Program-made: the position numbers and the translations under genes
Notes under the pieces: generated by a model
Told to the model about the DNA's origin: nothing
Databases searched by the model: none
What the model saw: only the letters and a program-made list of their open reading frames with translations
Assembly (NCBI GenBank): GCA_027422505.1
Contig: JAPQWV010000018.1
Location: 12,480,001 to 12,544,000 of the forward strand
Length of the DNA stretch: 64,000 nt
Direction: 5' to 3'
Source: Craterostigma plantagineum
Lineage: Eukaryota > Streptophyta > Magnoliopsida > Lamiales > Linderniaceae
Shown here: piece after piece, positions 1 through 10,853 of the stretch
Layout: every line of letters begins with the position of its first letter
Numbering within the stretch: position 1 is the stretch's first letter

Positions 1-1212
1 ATAAATAAATAAAAATAAGAAAAAAGTAAAAATAAAAATAAAGAAAAAGCAGAAAAAGTAAAAATAAAATGAAATAAAAACGCCATTGGAAGTTATGACA
101 GTCTTCGACTCCATCCCTGCCAAGTTAACAAGGATGCAATCGTCCTAGATCTCGAAATTTCTTTTTTAAAGATTTTTAATTAAAAATAAATTAGGTAATT
201 GCAAGAAATTTTACAGTAATTTAAACGATACTTTTAAATTATATATTTTATATATACAAATATTTTTTTTAACAAAAGACATCGTCGGAAACTGGTAGGA
301 TCGCATCCCGTTGACTCTGGACCTTTTCCTGGAACAAAAATTCTCGTAAACTTCCATTGGCGTTTTTAAAAATAATTTTCATTTTTATTTACTTTTTTAG
401 TTATAACCAATAAATATATATTTTTTATTTTTATTCTTTAACATCTTCTTTCCTTTTGTACTTTATTTTTATTTAATTTATTTTATTTTTATCGTATTTA
501 TATTTTTCCTTTATTTTTATTTTCATGTATTGTTATTGTTATTTTAATTTTCTTTTTCATTTACTTTTTTGTTTTAATAAATAAATATATATTTTTATTT
601 TTATTCTTAACATCTTCTATCTCTTTGTATTTATCTTTCATTTAATTTATTTTATATTTCAATGTATTTTTATTATTTCCTTTATAATTATTTTAATTTT
701 TATTATTTTTTAAAATAGTTTTTATTCTCTCTCTATATTTTTGTTACTATGTTTAAAATTTATTTTTTATTCTGTCTTTATTTTTATTTTATTTTAATTT
801 GTATTATTTTTTCATTCTCTAATAGTAATTGATATTTTTTAAAGTTTAAGAAATCACATGCTGATACGTGGCATTTTCCATCAAAGTTAACGGTCACACT
901 AATGAATGCACTAAATTAGTTCAAAACTAACATAATGATAGCTAAATTGATCCATGCGAAAACATCGGGGACTAAATTGGTCCATGCAATAAACAACATG
1001 GACTGTTTTGGATTTTCTCCCCTCTATTATCTTTTAATAGTTGCGGATCTTCCTGAAACGTTCTTGATGAAATTTTTTTTTCAAAATTAAAATGAGCTTC
1101 TTTATTTGTAGACATCGAGTCTAAATTCAGAAAGAATATTTTTCTTCCTTGGAAATCATCTTTATACTATCTATACTTGTGAAATGAATATGAATTTCAT
1201 ACTTAATGAGTC
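1..1212. repeat. Segmental duplication copy A, left part (AT-rich, non-coding)
   Basis: Very AT-rich sequence with no coding potential. It matches 37293-37735 and 38060-39276 in order, including the segment around 'cgccattggaag' and the phrase 'gggactaaattggtc'. It stops being collinear at 1212, where the 9.6-kb LTR element begins, and the match resumes at 10854. Copy B has an extra internal tandem duplication (37736-38520) that copy A lacks. The match is seen directly; the original nature of the duplicated sequence is unknown. Confidence 0.85.
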
Positions 1213-1869
1213 TGATAGGGGTGACCTTCGATCTAGCATTCCTCCTAACCTAACAACCTGCAGAGAGTAACTTTCAGCTCCGGACGACGGAGGTAGAACC
1301 CCAAGCATGCGGGGAATAAAGATTAAAAGACTAAGTCAGAGCTTCAGCCTGAGGTGAGGTACGACGATGATATTTGGAGAAGCTAAGGAGATATTCCGAA
1401 GAGCTACGGAGCTATGCAGAGGGGATAAAGGAAGCGGTCAGGAGAGCCAAGGAAACGTCCGGGAGACCTGACGAGGGAGAGCAGTACGAAGCCCTAGCCG
1501 CGCCTACAGTATAAGTAGGGGTTTTTATCCATTTTACACCATCTCCCACACGCCCCACACACACTAACACACCAAGAACACACACATGTTCTCTCTCCCT
1601 CTCTTTATCTTCTTTCTATTGTTTTAGAGCTTGGAATCACTTGTAAACATGAGAGAATGCGAGATTGAGTGTGTAATCCTCCTCAATTAGTAGTGAATAT
1701 TCTCCGGCGGCCCGTGGACGTAGGATTCACCCGAATCCGAACCACGTAAATCTCTGTCTCTTTTATATTTTCTGTCATTTTTCGCATATTCCAACCACTC
1801 ATCCGAACCGGCCCTCACCTTCATTTTCCGGACCATAAATATTGTTGATCGGGGTCGTAACCCGCATCA
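1213..1869 (+). repeat. 5' LTR of the LARD
   Basis: 657 bp, TG...CA termini. It aligns with 9738-10848 along its whole length once the 464-bp insertion in the 3' copy is removed. A TATA-like stretch (gtataagtagggg) lies near 1508 and is followed by pyrimidine-rich leader sequence with CACACA runs. Scattered single-base differences and small indels separate the two LTRs, so the insertion is not recent. Confidence 0.9.
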
Positions 1870-1871
1870 AA

Positions 1872-1880
1872 TGGCGCCGT
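1872..1880 (+). promoter_or_regulatory. Primer binding site, tRNA-Asp type
   Basis: TGGCGCCGT lies two bases after the 5' LTR. It is the complement of the 3' end of plant tRNA-Asp and is the usual minus-strand primer site in Tat-like elements. The match extends only about 9 bases before diverging. Confidence 0.7.
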
Positions 1881-3595
1881 CTGTGCGAAACGAGGGTTGG
1901 AACGTGAGATATGGAGTCATGACTTAGATTAGTCGACTGTTTTTGGATGATTTCTGGGCTGCTGTTCTTGGAGTTTCTTCTATAGTATTTCGTCGAACAC
2001 CTGCCATGCGGAAGTTTGTCTCACCATAAGTTTGGCCACCGGCCACCTCGGCCTCACCGTCAACGACCAGATCGCCACCAAAGCACCGTCGGCGAGGCGA
2101 CAGTGGCCGCCCATTCAAATCTGCTATCACAAGGGCAGAAAATGCTTCGGAGCAATCGATGTGCGAGCTCGTCTTCGCCGCGGTATGCCTCGGCCCAACG
2201 GCAACCACCGACGAAGCCGCGACCACCAACGGACTCGCTGAGAAACGCTCTATCCGTGAGCATGCCTCCTGCGGCCAACGACCAACCATGGCTAGCACGA
2301 TCGATCGTCGAATCCGCGGGGTGCTCACAAAGCCTAACTACGCGATTTCGGCAAAATCGCAAAATCGGCAATGATTCCTTGAAAAAGGTGTTGACTATCC
2401 ATTTCATTTCCTCACTGAACCACGCGCACCGTTGCTTGGGGCTAAATCAATGATGACGTCTATGAAGCGGATACGATGAGGACGACCACGCCAAGTCCCG
2501 ATTTCAGATGTCTTTAGGCCAAACCACCGCGGTCATGGTTCCCGCACCTAGAGGGCGACCGCCGTGGCCACCGCTCCGGTCGCCGTGGCATCCTCGCCGG
2601 AAATTGCTCACCGGATCCGGTTGTAAGTTTTCTAACTTTTTGGGTGTCAAATTGAATTATAAAAGTTATAGGGTTAATTCTGCTATTTTCATTGGGACTT
2701 AAATGCTGTGAAGTTTAAGATCTGGGGGGCGAAATGGAATTCTGATAATATCTGTAGTTATTTCACATAGGGTTTCTAATGGGCTTGGGCCTCTTAAGTA
2801 TGTAGGAATTATATTTGGACTACATCCTTAGTTTATTGTGTGACTTAAATCAATTAAATGTTTGGGCTTTTAGGTCTGTTGGACTTTAGAATGGTTGGGT
2901 TGCTGGAATTATTGTCATTGGGCCGCTGGCCCAGTAGGTCTCCAGCAGGACTCCCAAATGATACAGCCTGGGACAGACAAGTAGAGGCGTACTATTGTCA
3001 GACCGACATGCCCCTGTCTAACCATAATGTTCCCCAATCTGCACCCTCTATATGTCCCCTGGTCGGCCGTAAACAGTCCCGTCCTTTTTCAATGGTCAGG
3101 ATTAGCGGGGATTATGTACCTCCTCCGTACACTATGGACCTGACAGTTTTCCTACTTAACTACTTACCTGACAGCTTTCCTACTTAGCTACTTACATGAC
3201 AGCTTCCTACCTACGGACCCCCAGTTTGGCCACCCCAGTTTCGAAATTTGACCTTCCTAGATCACCAGATTAGGGAGAGTGTCGGGCTATGTGCTAAAAT
3301 TTTATGTGTATATGCTTATTTCTGACCTGCCGTAACGCACTGTTTCCACTATGCAGTTACTAAATAATATTTTATCATTATTTTTATCTGACGACGCTTA
3401 TTGCGTCTCGTGCGTTGGAGTTGCCTGTGGTGGTGTCTTTGCAGATTTGGCAGGTATGACGGTCTAGCTCTCCGCTGGCAACAGAAGCTCGTAACCCTAG
3501 CTTAGATCCAGGCTGACAGCGAAGCCTATAAGCCCTGGCTTAAATACAGGCTGGAAACGAAGCCCATAAGCCCTGGCTCAAATCCAGGCTGGTAG
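1881..3595. other. LARD interior without recognisable genes
   Basis: The first 750 bases are GC-rich and hold several overlapping short open frames on both strands (for example 2016-2453 plus and 2060-2407 minus). None has a recognisable motif, and overlap on both strands is what high GC content alone produces. From about 2640 the sequence is AT-moderate and non-coding. The GC-rich part could be captured or decayed leader sequence; nothing in it identifies a source. Confidence 0.5.
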
Positions 3596-4658
3596 ATATG
3601 CCCCAGCCCCGGATCACTCTGGGTCAACTGGTTGGCTACGTAAGACGTGCCCAAGTTTCGGATTACTCCGGATTAGGACGCTTGTTGGCACGCAAAACAA
3701 AAAATATGCCCAATTTTTGGATTACTCCGGACTAGGATGCTTGTTGGCGATATGCCCCAGCCCCGGATCACTCTAGGTTAACTGGTCGGCTACGAAAAAT
3801 ATGCCCAGGTTTCGGATTACTCCGGACTAGGACATCTGTTGGCACTCAAAATAAAAGATACGCCCAGGTTACGGATTACTCCGGACTAGGATGCCTGTTG
3901 GCGCTTGAAGCAAAAAATATGTCCAAGTTTTGGATTACTCCGGACTAGGATGCTTGTTGGCGATATGGCCCAGCCCCGGATCACTCTAGGTTAACTGGTC
4001 GGCTACGAAAAATATGCCCAGGTTTCGGATTACTCCAGACTAGGACATCTGTTGGCACTCAAAATAAAAGATACGCCCAGGTTACGGATTACTCCGGACT
4101 AGGATGCCTGTTGGCGCTTGAAGCAAAAAATATGTCCAAGTTTCGGATTACTCCGGACTAGGATGCTTGTTGGCGATATGCCCCAACCCCGGATCACTCT
4201 AGGTTAACTGGTCGGCTACGAAAAATATGCCCAGGTTTCGGATTACTCCGGACTAGGACATCTGTTGGCACTCAAAATAAAAGATACGCCCAGGTTACGG
4301 ATTACTCCGGACTAGGATGCCTGTTGGCGCTTGAAGCAAAAAATATGTCCAAGTTTCGGATTACTCCGGACTAGGATGCTTGTTGGCGATATGCCCCTGC
4401 CCCGGATCACTCTTGGTTAACTGGTCGGCTACGAAAAATAGGCCCAGGTTTCGGATTACTCCGGACTAGGACATCTGTTGGCACTCAAAATAAAAGATAC
4501 GCCCAGGCTACGGATTACTCCGGACTAGGATGCCTGTTGGCGCTTGAAGCAAAAAATATGTCCAAGTTTCGGATTACTCCGGACTAGGATGCTTGTTGGC
4601 GATATGAGATAAGAACGCCCAAGTTTCGGATTACTCCGGACTAGGATACTTGCTGGCA
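3596..4658 (+). repeat. Higher-order tandem repeat, 213-bp unit made of four ~53-bp monomers
   Basis: Units begin GATATGCCCC at 3749, 3962, 4174, 4388 and 4601, giving spacings of 213, 212, 214 and 213 bp. Each unit contains four related monomers ending in a segment like 'ggattactccggactagga' plus 'tgttggc'. A shorter three-monomer unit precedes the array (3596-3748). Units are nearly identical to each other while monomers within a unit differ, which is the signature of higher-order amplification. Confidence 0.95.
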
Positions 4659-4660
4659 AT

Positions 4661-4930
4661 AGAACCAGCCAATGCTGGCCGAGAACTCCTAAGCTCCAAC
4701 TCAACCCGAAATGGTGGTAGAACCAGCCAATGCTGGCCGAGAGCTCCTAAGCTCCAACTCAACCCGAAATGGGATAGAACCAGCCAATGCTGGTCGAGAA
4801 CTTCTAAGCTCCGACTTATCCTGAGATTGGATAACCAGCCAATGCTGGCCTCATGAAAGAGAGCTCCTAAGCTCCGACCCAACCCCATGCGAGGAATAGA
4901 ACCAGCCAATGCTGGCCTCACGCAGACCGA
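4661..4930 (+). repeat. ~57-bp tandem repeat, five copies
   Basis: Copies start at about 4661, 4719, 4776, 4831 and 4898, each opening with 'accagccaatgctgg', itself a short hairpin (CCAGC...GCTGG). Open frames on both strands here (4631-4969 minus, 4650-4856 plus) arise from the repeat period and have no protein signature. Confidence 0.9.
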
Positions 4931-6447
4931 AAAGGTTCCTGGATACTCTACTAACCTGGCGAAAAGCAAAAAACAAGGGGTGTATGATCCAGCCTACCTA
5001 GGAGCTCCCCAGTAACACGATGGAAGGAGAGTGCGTAGGGGGCGAACGTCCCTCATAAGCAAACATCCAGGGTATTGAAGGAGGTCTGACGCAGACTACC
5101 CTGGATTAACGCCTGACATATCCAAACGGGATAAGCCCCAGCCCTGGATTATTCCGGGTTGAATGCTTGCTAGCCTCACAAAAAAGTGCTTCTCGGCCCC
5201 GGCTCTTTCGGGTAAACCCTGCTAGCACTGGACCATTCGGATACGAAAGAGACCTTCTAGGCTCCGACTCAACCCCCAAACGAAAGAACCCAGCCAAGGC
5301 TGGCATCGCACAAGGTGGAGAGGTTCACCAGTAGTCTACGAACCTGGTAAAAAGCGAAAATGAAGGGTGTCGGATCTGGCCTATCCAAGAGTCTACCAGG
5401 TAGATGTTTCCATTTGCTCGCAACCTATCGAATGAAAGTTTTGAATGTAAACGCAGTGAAACGTTGGAAAGAGATGAGGTTGACAAATGAGGAGGTACAC
5501 TACTCACGTACTTCGAATGTGCTAACAAGAATCAGCACAATTCGAAGTAGGGGGAGTGGTGAGTGGTAGCAGTACAGGACCAAATGCTTAAGAGAAAATG
5601 TTCCTGGGATGAAAATAGGCCCCAGGTGGAAAGCTTACCCGGTAGCCTACAAACCTGGTGATGACGAGCTCCCAACCCATTAAAATGAAAGCAAGGGGCG
5701 CGGGGTCCAGCCTATGCGAATATCTCCCAGTACATATTTAAATATGCCAATAACCTTTCAGATGGGAGTGTTGGACGCGAATGCAGTAGGATATTGTGAG
5801 GAAACTTTAAGAGGCGGAAATCTGCCGAAAAGGACCAGTGTGGGTACTCAAAGTGCAACGTGCAAGGGAATGATTGAGGTTGATAAATAAGGAGGTATAC
5901 TCTTCACTTACTTATGCGCTGACAAGCATCAGCACAATTCGAAGTAGTGGGAGTGGAGAGGGTTAGTAGTACATGTCCGGACATTAACACTAAAGTGAGC
6001 CCATGATATTTAAGAAGAAAGATTCCTCTGAAATAAAGTAAAGGTACAAGCAAAATGCTAAGAAAACAGGCCACGAAACCTCCAAGCCTTGACTCAGCTC
6101 CCAGGCTGGAGACAAAGCTCGAAAGCCTAGCATATCTCCAAGTGGGAACCTTCCTAGTCAGTCTGCGGACCTTGTGATGACGGACATCCAACCCAAGAAA
6201 ACGAAAGCGATGGCTGTCGTGTCCGACTTAGGTGGATATGTTCAGGTACATGTTTAAACCTTCCATTAACTTTTCAGATTAATGTCCAGATGTGAGTGTA
6301 GTAGGAGGTTAGGAGGAAAGTGTGTAAGGAGGGAAGGTTGCCAGTAAATAAGCGACTAGAACATGCCATGGAACCTTATACATCAAAGCAGCACAAATAG
6401 TCCAAAAAGGAAAGCAACATAAATGGTGTAAAAAGAAAAACAGTTCT

Positions 6448-6902
6448 CACATCTGTTTTTCCTCTGTAGTTTCAGCAAGCAGGTGATAATGGAAATCACC
6501 AAGTGGATGCAGACCAAGCCTCTGTCGGGGCACTTATCCGTGTGGAGCTCTTGGATTAAAACCACTGCGAGGAAAAGATGCTTACGGTACAAGGTGGAAG
6601 CTATGTGCTACGTGGCGGCCATCTATCATATATGGAATGAACGGAATAAGCGCGTACATGGGGAAGGAACCAACAATGTAGGAGCCAAAGGGATTGCGGC
6701 GATAGTAAGTCGGGAGGTGAAAGGAAGAGCTTTAACAAAGTATAAAGCGACACGGAATACCAAAGATAGGGATTTTATCGAGCAAATCTGTAGAAGATAT
6801 ATATTAGTTGAGTCGAAGGAGATGTAGGTCAGAGGGGTATATGGGACACTATACATTGGTTCTCGTGGTAATGAAGTTTTCCTTACCAAAAAAAAAAAAA
6901 AA
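6448..6902 (+). mobile_element. 5'-truncated L1-type LINE with poly(A) tail
   Basis: A 15-A tail at 6888-6902 ends the insert. The 12-bp duplication AAAAACAGTTCT occurs at 6436-6447 and again at 6898-6909, where its A's merge with the tail. The body encodes only the extreme C-terminal region of a LINE ORF2. Truncation at the 5' end, an A-tail and a variable TSD are the marks of target-primed reverse transcription. The LINE is nested in the LARD and so is younger than it. Confidence 0.85.
6483..6827 (+). pseudogene. LINE ORF2 C-terminal fragment
   Basis: A 114-aa open frame containing 'AAIYHIWNERNKRVHG', typical of the region downstream of RT in plant L1 elements (zinc-finger/RVT-associated tail). 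The RT and endonuclease domains are absent because the insertion is 5' truncated. It cannot encode a working protein. Confidence 0.75.
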
Positions 6903-6949
6903 CAGTTCTTGTTGCTCCAACCAGGAAAGCTGCTCCATGAGAAGCTCGC

Positions 6950-7650
6950 GCGAGATCACTAGCTAAGTAGGAGAGCAGGGGGGCCATTCGATGAGCCAAA
7001 AGAGTAGAGGCTAGCCCTCGACCACCAGCAAAATCTCCCTAGAAGAATCCTTGATCAATAGGAGCAGTCGCGAGATATTTCTGGCAGAGTTGTATCTCTC
7101 CCATCCTGTCTACAGAGTACTCCTCTCGGCACACCAACTCAAGCCGCGCCTACGCTTCCCGCTTGAGCTCCTATTCAAAGTCTTGCTCCTAATCAGCCCT
7201 CGTGGCCTTCTCCTTCACCACCAACAAATCCTGAGTCTTGAGGTCGGTGAGTTGCTGTTGCCCCTCGACGAGCCGGTTCAGAGTAGCTGCGAGGTCATTC
7301 CCCTGGGCAGCAAGAATAGCCGTATTCTGCTTCTTCGGTTGGCGTAACTTTTGCGGGGCTAGGTCCTAAAGATAGGTTGCCAGAAGCCAGCGCATAACTC
7401 CCAACTCCAAATCAGCCCTTATGGCCTTCTCCTTCACCACCAAAAAATCCTGACGATCCACTATAATAATGAGAAAGATTTCTAGAGTCGGTGAGTTGCT
7501 GTTGCCCCTCGACGAGTCGGTTCAGAGTAGCTGCGAGGTCATTCCCCTTGGCAGCTAGAATAGCCGTATTCTGCTTCTTCGGCTGGCGTAACTTTTGCGG
7601 GGCTAGGTCCTAAAGATAGGTTGCCAGAAGGCAGCACAGAACTCCCAACT
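6950..7650 (-). pseudogene. Decayed coiled-coil coding remnant, antisense in the LARD
   Basis: Read on the minus strand, both duplicated segments give heptad-like text such as 'LNRLVEGQQQLTDLK' followed by Glu/Lys/Arg-rich stretches, interrupted by stop codons. An acidic/basic coiled coil antisense to the element, between the internal region and the 3' LTR, recalls the antisense ORFs reported for Tat-lineage elements. No named family is recognised. The frame is broken in several places, so no product is expected. Confidence 0.35.
7190..7646. repeat. Direct duplication of a ~220-240-bp segment
   Basis: The segment running from 'ccttctccttcaccacca' through 'gcggggctaggtcctaaag' is present at about 7190-7406 and again at 7407-7646. 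The second copy has a short extra stretch near 7460. Identity is high, so the duplication is younger than the surrounding dispersed modules. Confidence 0.9.
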
Positions 7651-8095
7651 CCAGATGGACATCATAGTCAATAACCTACGGACTTGGTGAAGACAAGCCC
7701 CCAACTCGTAGAAACGAGAGCGATAAACACCAAGTCTAGCCTCAGCGGACATCTTCCAGGTATACGTTTGAATCTGCTAATAACCTTTCAGGTGAATGTT
7801 TGGATATGATTGCATCAGGATGTCAGAAGGAAAGTGCATGAGGAGGGATGTCGCCTAAGCTGGAGACGAATATCATAAGCCCTGGCCTAGCCCAGGCAGA
7901 AACTTTTCAGCATTTACTATAGATCTACGGATCTGCCGATGACAAGTCTCAAGATAATAAAACAGAAGGCAGTGAGTCCTAGCCTGTCCAGGTAATGTTA
8001 ACTTCATAGCATTGATGCTTCGACTAGCTTTCTAGTATAGACCTCCGGATGACCAATGACAGGTCGCCAGAAGTCGGCGCAGAACTCTAGCTCCG

Positions 8096-9340
8096 CGCTG
8101 GCACAGGAAAACCCAACCTAACTGTTGGGATATCTAAGTCCAGCTTCGCGCTGGCACAGGAAAACCCAACCTAACTGTTGGGATATCTAAGTCCAGCTTC
8201 GCGCTGGCACAGGAAGACCCAATCTAACTGTTGGGTATCTAAGTCCAATTCTGCTCTGGCGTTTAAAATCCGACCTACTTCATCGGGACACCTAAGTCCA
8301 GCTCCAATCTGGCATGCAGTGTTCGACCCAGCGTTCTTGAAGCATCGGCCTGACCTGCTCGCTGAAGTTTGGGTACAGGAAAGCTGGCCCGAGAAAGCCT
8401 CAAGGCTAGCCCAGATACGAATGGTATGGAGAGCTAGAAGTTGGGATAGGATTCGCCGCAAACGAAGGCGGATAGTTACGCCGTATTGACTTCATTCAGG
8501 ATGAAAACCAGATCTCTCCGAGCAGTAAAGTCTATGTGCCTCTTCTCTGACTATCAGTTCGAAAGCTCCGGCCTGGCTTTTTGCTCATTCGCCAGTAGAT
8601 TTGCAGTCTTGCGCTCGATGAGCTTCCTAGCTCGATGAGCTGCTTATGTTCTGCCACAGGTTTGCTAGCTCATCCTTCAACCACCTGATCGTGGAATCCC
8701 TATGCTTCAGCAGCTCGGTTAAGCTCCCTTGAGACGAGCCACGACTAGGGAATTGGCCAACAGAGCGGACATCCAACTTATCAAGGGAGACGGACAAAGT
8801 CCACAGCATGGTGACCGACCTCCCATGCTAACATACGGAGACCTAATTTTGGGAGCAGGGGTTCTACGTCAGCTCTCCGTCGACAAAGAGACCTGATCTA
8901 TTCGATCAGGAGTCCAGCTTCGAGTTGATGAACGAAACCTGGACTATCTCATCAGGATTCCCAGGATTTAAGGTCAGTTATTCGGATTCCAGGTTAGTCC
9001 TCACCCACAAGCTTGATCTGGTCGATCCTAATTTACAAGTCCAGCTCTATGCTGGCCGGAGAAGACATATTCATCTACTTGGGATTTCTGAGCCAGCTCC
9101 ATGCTGGCATGTAAAAAGCCCTGTCATCTGTTTGAGGTTCCCAAGTCTGGCTCTAGCCTGGCAAGAAGAGATCTGATATAATCCGTCAGGACGTTTTAAG
9201 TCCAGATCTTGATCTGTCCTATCCGATTGTCTGAATTCAGCTCCCCGCCGACTCAGAGAGACCTGATCTATATGATCAGGATTTTCAATCCAGCTCTCCA
9301 CTAACGAAGGAGACCTGACCTATCTAGTTAGGATTTCAAG
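8096..9340 (+). repeat. Array of ~52-60-bp repeats, each carrying a small hairpin
   Basis: Three near-identical 52-53-bp units begin at 8096, 8148 and 8201 ('gcgctggcacagg'). Diverged units continue to about 9340. Most units hold 'aagtccagct' plus a short inverted repeat, first CCCAAC...GTTGGG, later CCTGATC...GATCAGG. The inverted repeats are kept although their sequence changes, so base pairing rather than primary sequence appears to be what is conserved. Confidence 0.8.
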
Positions 9341-9614
9341 GATCAGCTTTCTGTTAGCAGGGTATCCGACAAGGCATTGGCTGGCGTGTATCCAAGTCAT
9401 CTCGTCGAGACTGCTGAGTATATCTCTGTGTAGACACTTGAAGTTCTAAGTTGTCTGGGACTTCTTGGGCAACGTGAGAAAATGGCGATTTATCAGTATG
9501 GTACATTGGGATCAAGAGCGGTCCAAATCCGGACCTAATTGGGAACTGAAGCAAGGAGGGGAAGACAACGTGCTCTAAAAGTACTCTAAAATATGTTACT
9601 ACGTCGAACACAAT

Positions 9615-9737
9615 TCAGAGTGGGGGACTGGTTGATAGGGGTGGAATATCGAGCACGCCAGAAAGGAGTAATGCTTTCCTAATAATACTCCGAGCTGCAA
9701 TACTTAGCATATTGCAACTCAGAGTAGGGGGACTGGA
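9615..9737 (+). promoter_or_regulatory. Polypurine tract and LTR-start duplication
   Basis: The functional polypurine tract is 'agtagggggactgga' just before the 3' LTR at 9738. About 100 bp upstream, 9616-9645 repeats the same arrangement: 'agtgggggactggt' followed by 'tgataggggtgg', the first bases of the LTR. This is a partial duplication of the PPT/LTR junction. Confidence 0.75.
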
Positions 9738-10848
9738 CGATAGGGGTGACCTTCGATCTAGCATTCCTCCTAACCTAACGACCTGCTGAGAGTAACTTTC
9801 AGCTCCGTACGACGGAGGTAGAACCCCAAGCACGCGGGGAATAAAGATTAAAAGACTAAGTCAGAGCTTCGGCCAGAGGTGAGGTACGAAGATGATATTT
9901 GGAGAAGCTAAGGAGATATTCCGGAGAGCTACGGAGCTATGTAGAGGGGATAAAGGAAGCGGTCAGGAGAGCTAAGGAAGCATCCGGGAGACCTGACGAT
10001 GGAGAGCAGTACGAAGCCATAGCCGCGCCTGTAACGACCCGTCCCATACCAGATGTCACTATAGCTTCGGTCCCTACCGGGACTAGTGGGGTTGGGCCCA
10101 CCACACTCCAACTAATAGTCTGGCCCCACTGTACCACCATTTAACCTTTTAGCGTGCTTCGTGCACTCGCTCACACGCACCCTGAGAAACTTCCCAGGGG
10201 GTCACTCATCCCTAGATTGCCCCAAGTCAAGCACGCTTAACTTCGGAGTTTCTATAGATGGACTCCCGAAAAGGTAGGTGACCTTGGTGATATGAGTAGT
10301 ATTATCAATTCTTTTATACGATTCTTAGCCTGACACGCCCATACATTGTCAGTCTCAGGATCCCCTCTCATTCTGGTGTTGGATCGGTTCGTTCATGTAC
10401 CCCTTCGCCTAGAAGCCTGCCAGGAGTCGCTCATTGTCCGTACACCCTGGCACCGGCGATCACTCCCCGCCCTCTTTGGCCCCGGGCGTCACAGCTCCTA
10501 CAATATAGATAGGGTTTTTATCCATTTTACACCATTTTCCACATGCCCCACACACACTAACACACCTCTCTCCCTCTTTTTATCTTTTTTTCTACTGTTT
10601 AGAGCTTGGAATCACTTGTAAACATGAGGGAATGCGAGATTGAGTGTGTAATCCTCCTCCATTAGTAGTGAATATTCTCCGGTGGCCCGTGGACGTAGGA
10701 TTCACCCGAATCCGAACCACGTAAATCTCTGTCTCTTTTATATTTTCTGTCATTCTTCGCATATTCCAACCACGATTTCATCAGAACCGGCCCTCACCTT
10801 CATTTTCCGGACCATAAATATTGTTGATCGGAGTCGTAACCCGCATCA
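9738..10848 (+). repeat. 3' LTR of the LARD (with nested insertion)
   Basis: Starts CGATAGGGG (first base T to C compared with the 5' LTR) and ends CCCGCATCA. It is 1111 bp because a 464-bp solo LTR plus a 5-bp TSD sits inside; without these it is 642 bp, close to the 5' LTR. Confidence 0.9.
10030..10493 (+). mobile_element. Solo LTR nested in the LARD 3' LTR
   Basis: 464 bp starting TGTAACGACCC and ending GGGCGTCACA. The 5-bp flanks are GCGCC (10025-10029) and GCTCC (10494-10498), one mismatch. The 5' LTR of the LARD is uninterrupted at the same point. TGTAACGACC...GTCACA termini are common in plant Ty3/gypsy LTRs. With no internal region attached, it is a solo LTR left by LTR-LTR recombination; a short non-autonomous element is the alternative. 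Confidence 0.8.
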
Positions 10849-10853
10849 GAGTC

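Larger units (their letters stand above)
4925..7860 (+). repeat. Dispersed degenerate module, about five copies
   Basis: A module of the form '...gtagtctacgaacctggt...gaaagcgaagggt...ccagcctat...ccaggta...' recurs near 4925, 5310, 5620, 6140 and 7660. Each is followed by related text around 'aataacctttcagatg'. Between copies lie repeats of 'aattcgaagtaggggga' (5540, 5938), which resemble the polypurine tract at the element's end. The copies are strongly diverged, so this is an old internal amplification rather than a fresh array. Confidence 0.7.
1213..10848 (+). mobile_element. LARD-type non-autonomous LTR retrotransposon, 9.6 kb
   Basis: The element is bounded by LTRs starting TGATAGGGG (5') and ending CCCGCATCA, with a perfect 5-bp TSD GAGTC at 1208-1212 and 10849-10853. 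Copy B at 39272-39276 carries the single unoccupied GAGTC, which proves the boundaries. A PBS and a polypurine tract are present, but no gag, protease, RT or integrase can be recognised. The 7.9-kb interior is built mostly of degenerate tandem and dispersed repeats. The primer site type (TGGCGCCGT) and this architecture fit a large retrotransposon derivative of the Ty3/gypsy Tat-like group, mobilised in trans; the lineage assignment is inference. A LINE fragment and a solo LTR are nested inside it. Confidence 0.9.

Noticed and set aside
2016..2453. 145-aa open frame in a GC-rich stretch, with overlapping frames on both strands
   Set aside because: No motif, overlapping frames on both strands at once, and position in a non-coding LARD interior; composition explains it.
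4631..4969. 112-aa minus-strand frame with regular repeats
   Set aside because: Produced by the ~57-bp tandem repeat, which is a near multiple of three; not a protein family.
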